Assembly: GCF_002723955.1 (NCBI RefSeq)
Contig: NZ_BEWN01000001.1
Span: forward strand, 124,001 to 188,000
Source of the DNA: Gluconobacter frateurii
Lineage (GTDB): Bacteria > Pseudomonadota > Alphaproteobacteria > Acetobacterales > Acetobacteraceae
Length of the DNA: 64,000 bases
Direction: 5' to 3'
Shown here: positions 61,238 to 64,000 of the stretch, in pieces
Layout of the letters: every line of letters starts with the position of its first letter
How positions within the stretch are numbered: position 1 is the stretch's first letter
Made by a program: the position numbers and the translations under genes
The notes under the pieces: model-generated
The model's database searches: none
Told to the model about the DNA's origin: nothing
The model's input: the letters and a program-made list of their open reading frames with translations, nothing else

Positions 61238-63505
61238 ATGCTGCCTTTTGTGTCTGCCCGATCTTTCCTTGTGCTTCTTGGATGCACGACGGCTCTGTGT
61301 GGGGCTGCCCACGCTCAGGAAACGACGACAGGAACAACAGGTGCCGATACGGAGACCTCACGTTCCAGTTTCGGCCATTCAGACGATCAGCATGGTACGA
61401 CCGTGACGGAGACCAGTCGGCAGGGTGAGGACAATATCGTCGTTAATGCCCATCTGGAACGTGCCCGCGATGCGCTACAGTCTTCCACGGGCGCCACGAC
61501 CTATCATTTCAGCCGTCAGGATATTGAGACCAATCCGGGCGGTGACAATGCACCGCTCACATCCGTTCTGCTTCAGGCTCCGGGCGTCGCGCAGGATAGT
61601 TATGGTCAGATCCATATCCGTGGCGATCATAACGAAGTTCAGTTCCGTCTGGATGGTGTGGCCCTGCCGGAAGGCATGAGTGTCTTCGGTCAGGCGCTGA
61701 TGACCCGTTTCGCACATTCCATGTCCCTGACGACGGGCGCGCTTCCCAGCGAGTACGGATTTCTTCAGGCCGGTGTGATCGATATCAACACCAAGAACGG
61801 CTATTCCGATCCCGGTGGCAGCATCTCCATCTACGGTGGCGCGCGCGATTATTTCTTCCCGTCACTTCAATATGGCGGTCACAAAGGGAAATGGGACTGG
61901 TTTGCGACGGCTGACTATGTTCACAACCGTGTTGGCATTGAAAATACGACCCCCAGCTTTAATGCGATCCACGATCTGACCAATCAGTATCACTTCCTCG
62001 GTCACGCCCGTTACACGGTCGATGAGAACACCCGGATCAGCCTGACGGCTGGTGTGTCCAATGCTGAGTACCAGCTTCCGAACAATCCGGGTCAGCAGCG
62101 TCAGTTTGCCAATCCGTCCTATCTTGGAAGCTCTCTGTCCCAGAACCAGTCTGGCACCGGGGATAGTGGAAGCCTGAGTGAGCACCAGAAGGAAATCACG
62201 GATTTCGGCATGCTGTCCTTGCAAAAGGACATGGGGCGTCTGAGCTTTCAGACATCTGCCGTTCTGCGTTACAGTTCCCTGCGGTACTCGCCCGATCCGC
62301 TGGGCGATCTGGTTTATAACGGCATTGCACAGCGCGCAGCGCGCTCTGTCTTTTCAACCGGAAACCAGACGGATGCGACCTGGCAGGCTGCAAAAGATCA
62401 CACGGTCCGTTTCGGCTACCAGATCTATGTCGAGCGGAATACGTCCAAGTCTGACTCAACCGTTTATACGCAGACGGGTGAAGATGAGGATGGCAATGCC
62501 GTTTATTCTGGCGATACGACCAACATTCATGATGGTTCCGGCCGCACTGGCTGGATGTATGGCCTATACGCTCAGGATGAATGGCGTCCCATCAAGAACC
62601 TGACCATCAATTACGGTCTGCGTTTTGATGGTGTGGATGAATACACCCACTCCAAGCAGGTCAGCCCGCGGATCAACATCGTTTACAAGCCCTGGCATGG
62701 CGGAACCTTCCACGCGGGCTATTCCCGTTACTTCACGCCGCCGCCGTTCGAACTCGTAACCGGAACGGCCCTGTACAAATATACGGGAACGTCTGCACAG
62801 CCTGCGAACTACAAGAACAGCACGGTCAAGGCTGAGCGCGACCATTACTTTGATGCCGGCTTCTCCCAGACGATCCTGCCGGGCTGGCACGCGTCGTTTG
62901 ATGCCTACGTCAAGCTGGCGAAGAACATGATCGATGAAGGGCAGTTTGGTTCGCCTGTCATTCTGTCTGTGTTCAACTATCGCCGCGGACAGGTGCATGG
63001 ATACGAGTTCTCAACGGACTACACACGCGGCCCGTTCAGTGTTTACGGCAACTTCTCTTGGTCGCGCGCCATCGGCAAGGATGTTGTGTCGGGTGAGTGG
63101 AACTTCGATCCGGACGATCTGTCCTACATCAAGAAGCATTGGGTCCACCTTGATCATGACCAGCGCTGGACGGCGTCCGCGGGCACAAGTTACACGGCGT
63201 TTTACAAGACCGGGCATCCGCTGCGCCTGTCTGCAACCATGGTGTACGGAAGTGGGTTGAGAGCCGATGGTGCGACGCCAAATGGCGCGTCGGTGCCGCA
63301 GTATGCGACGTTCAACCTGTCTCTGGTTCAGTCCTTCAAGGATCTGTTCCACGTTCCGTTCCTGAAGCAGACGCAGCTTCGTCTGGATGTGACGAACCTG
63401 TTCGACAAGACGTATCTTCTGCGTGACGGTAGCGGAATTGGCGTGGGTGCGCCGCAATATGGTCTGCGCCGCACAATCCTGACCGGTATTGATCAGCGGT
63501 TCTGA
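61238..63505 (+). CDS. TonB-dependent outer-membrane receptor
   Basis: A 755-residue receptor. Signal peptide MLPFVSARSFLVLLGCTTAL, cleaved near AAHAQ. The plug has NIVVNAHLERARDALQSS, then YGQIHIRGDHNEVQFRLDG. The barrel ends LTGIDQRF with the terminal Phe. The Q/S/T-rich stretch after the signal (ETTTGTTGADTETS) precedes the TonB-box region. It resembles receptors of the COG1629/COG4771 kind with a CarbopepD-free N-terminus; substrate unknown. ATG follows GAGG. A strong terminator follows. Confidence 0.92.
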   Translation: MLPFVSARSFLVLLGCTTALCGAAHAQETTTGTTGADTETSRSSFGHSDDQHGTTVTETSRQGEDNIVVNAHLERARDALQSSTGATTYHFSRQDIETNPGGDNAPLTSVLLQAPGVAQDSYGQIHIRGDHNEVQFRLDGVALPEGMSVFGQALMTRFAHSMSLTTGALPSEYGFLQAGVIDINTKNGYSDPGGSISIYGGARDYFFPSLQYGGHKGKWDWFATADYVHNRVGIENTTPSFNAIHDLTNQYHFLGHARYTVDENTRISLTAGVSNAEYQLPNNPGQQRQFANPSYLGSSLSQNQSGTGDSGSLSEHQKEITDFGMLSLQKDMGRLSFQTSAVLRYSSLRYSPDPLGDLVYNGIAQRAARSVFSTGNQTDATWQAAKDHTVRFGYQIYVERNTSKSDSTVYTQTGEDEDGNAVYSGDTTNIHDGSGRTGWMYGLYAQDEWRPIKNLTINYGLRFDGVDEYTHSKQVSPRINIVYKPWHGGTFHAGYSRYFTPPPFELVTGTALYKYTGTSAQPANYKNSTVKAERDHYFDAGFSQTILPGWHASFDAYVKLAKNMIDEGQFGSPVILSVFNYRRGQVHGYEFSTDYTRGPFSVYGNFSWSRAIGKDVVSGEWNFDPDDLSYIKKHWVHLDHDQRWTASAGTSYTAFYKTGHPLRLSATMVYGSGLRADGATPNGASVPQYATFNLSLVQSFKDLFHVPFLKQTQLRLDVTNLFDKTYLLRDGSGIGVGAPQYGLRRTILTGIDQRF

Positions 63506-63518
63506 GATTTTGAATAGC

Positions 63519-63555
63519 AAGAGAGGCAGGCACGGAAGTGCCTGCCTCTCTTTTT
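63519..63555. terminator. Strong rho-independent terminator
   Basis: Arms AAGAGAGGCAGGCAC and GTGCCTGCCTCTCTT around a GGAA loop, followed by T residues. It ends the TonB receptor gene and faces the EAL gene from the other side. Confidence 0.95.
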
Positions 63556-63578
63556 AGCTGGCAAGTTGAAAGCGGGAA

Positions 63579-64000
63579 TTACTCCGCCACTTCCATATCC
63601 AGTACGAATGGATCGTTTCGTATCCACGGCGGCCCGCCCAGATTCAAAATATGTGGGATTTGTGAAAGCGGGATGGCTTTGGAGAAATGCCACCCCTGAA
63701 AGAAATCGCACCCCATCACGGCCAGTGCGTCTGCCTGTTCGGCTGTTTCCACACCTTCAGCGACCACAACTCGACCCATACTATGGACGATATCGATGAC
63801 GCCCCGAATAATGGCGGTATCTATCCCGCGTTCCGTTACGCCGGCCGTAAACACACGATCTATTTTGACGTGGTCGAAGATAACGGTGCGCAGATGGGTG
63901 AGGGATGCAAAACCGGTTCCAAAATCATCCAGAGAGATCTGGATGCCTGCCCGGTGGAGCTTCTGGAGTTCATCGAGGATATGCTGATTATGCATTCCGA
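63579..64000 (-). CDS. EAL-domain c-di-GMP phosphodiesterase (partial, 5' end outside window)
   Basis: The C-terminal part of an EAL domain, running off the right edge. Visible motifs are SLDDFGTGFASLTHLRT (the DDFGTG metal and catalytic block), HVKIDRVF, and VVAEGVETAEQADAL with its Glu. These are intact, so activity is plausible. The EAL motif itself and any N-terminal GGDEF or sensor domain lie outside. About 17 residues after the last motif form a short tail. It is convergent with the TonB receptor. Confidence 0.93.
   Translation of the reverse strand, partial: GMHNQHILDELQKLHRAGIQISLDDFGTGFASLTHLRTVIFDHVKIDRVFTAGVTERGIDTAIIRGVIDIVHSMGRVVVAEGVETAEQADALAVMGCDFFQGWHFSKAIPLSQIPHILNLGGPPWIRNDPFVLDMEVAE

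Noticed and set aside
1-64000. CRISPR arrays, insertion sequences, tRNA or rRNA genes
   Set aside because: No regular repeat-spacer pattern, transposase frame, terminal inverted repeats or tRNA-like T-loop sequence was found by eye.

Overview
The window is a dense, high-GC bacterial chromosome segment. Gene content points to an acetic acid bacterium (Acetobacteraceae, most like Gluconobacter): a periplasmic molybdopterin/Fe-S/tri-haem cytochrome c aldehyde-dehydrogenase-type complex, alphaproteobacterial neighbourhoods (ffs-dnaX-ybaB-recR; aroA-cmk-rpsA beside a TIGR02300 gene; clpS-clpA), a class II EPSP synthase and several TonB receptors. This assignment is inferred from gene families only. 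No insertion sequence, prophage, CRISPR array, tRNA or rRNA gene was recognised.

Layout. 1-6 kb: clpA (cut by the left edge), clpS, a D,D-carboxypeptidase, map and ggt. 5.9-14.8 kb: SRP RNA, dnaX, ybaB, recR, a pteridine-reductase-like SDR, a lipoprotein overlapping a TIGR02300 gene, aroA, cmk and rpsA. 15-22.4 kb: three consecutive large glycosyltransferase genes, two of them multi-domain with internal protein repeats. 22.5-33.7 kb: small membrane and lipoproteins, an M16 protease, a GT4 glycosyltransferase, an MliC-like protein, an adenine-deaminase-type enzyme whose start codon lies inside a 14-bp perfect hairpin, an LpxL-type acyltransferase, a secreted nucleoside hydrolase and a GT61 enzyme. 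33.8-35.4 kb: a divergent acdR-acdS pair (ACC deaminase with all diagnostic residues). 35.5-42.8 kb: the three-subunit aldehyde dehydrogenase, divergent from a FecCD-type ABC importer. 42.9-47.3 kb: exported GH20 hexosaminidase and M13 peptidase. 47.3-48.1 kb: a gene-poor stretch with what looks like a decayed gene. 48.1-50.6 kb: an ArsR-methyltransferase fusion with a palindromic operator candidate, metF and a phosphatase. 50.6-52.1 kb: a LacI regulator and a small Cys-rich secreted protein. 52.2-56.8 kb: a sulfide/persulfide detoxification divergon (ArsR and peroxiredoxin one way; persulfide dioxygenase, a DUF442-SQR fusion and a TauE exporter the other). 57-64 kb: XRE-cupin and TetR regulators, two divergent TonB receptors around a palindrome, and an EAL-domain gene cut by the right edge.

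The most distinctive parts are the hairpin and altered active-site motif of the adenine-deaminase-like gene, the sulfide cluster with its unusual fusion and Cys-poor regulator, the acdR-acdS pair, the repeat-bearing glycosyltransferase cluster, and the ArsR-methyltransferase/metF operon with its palindrome.
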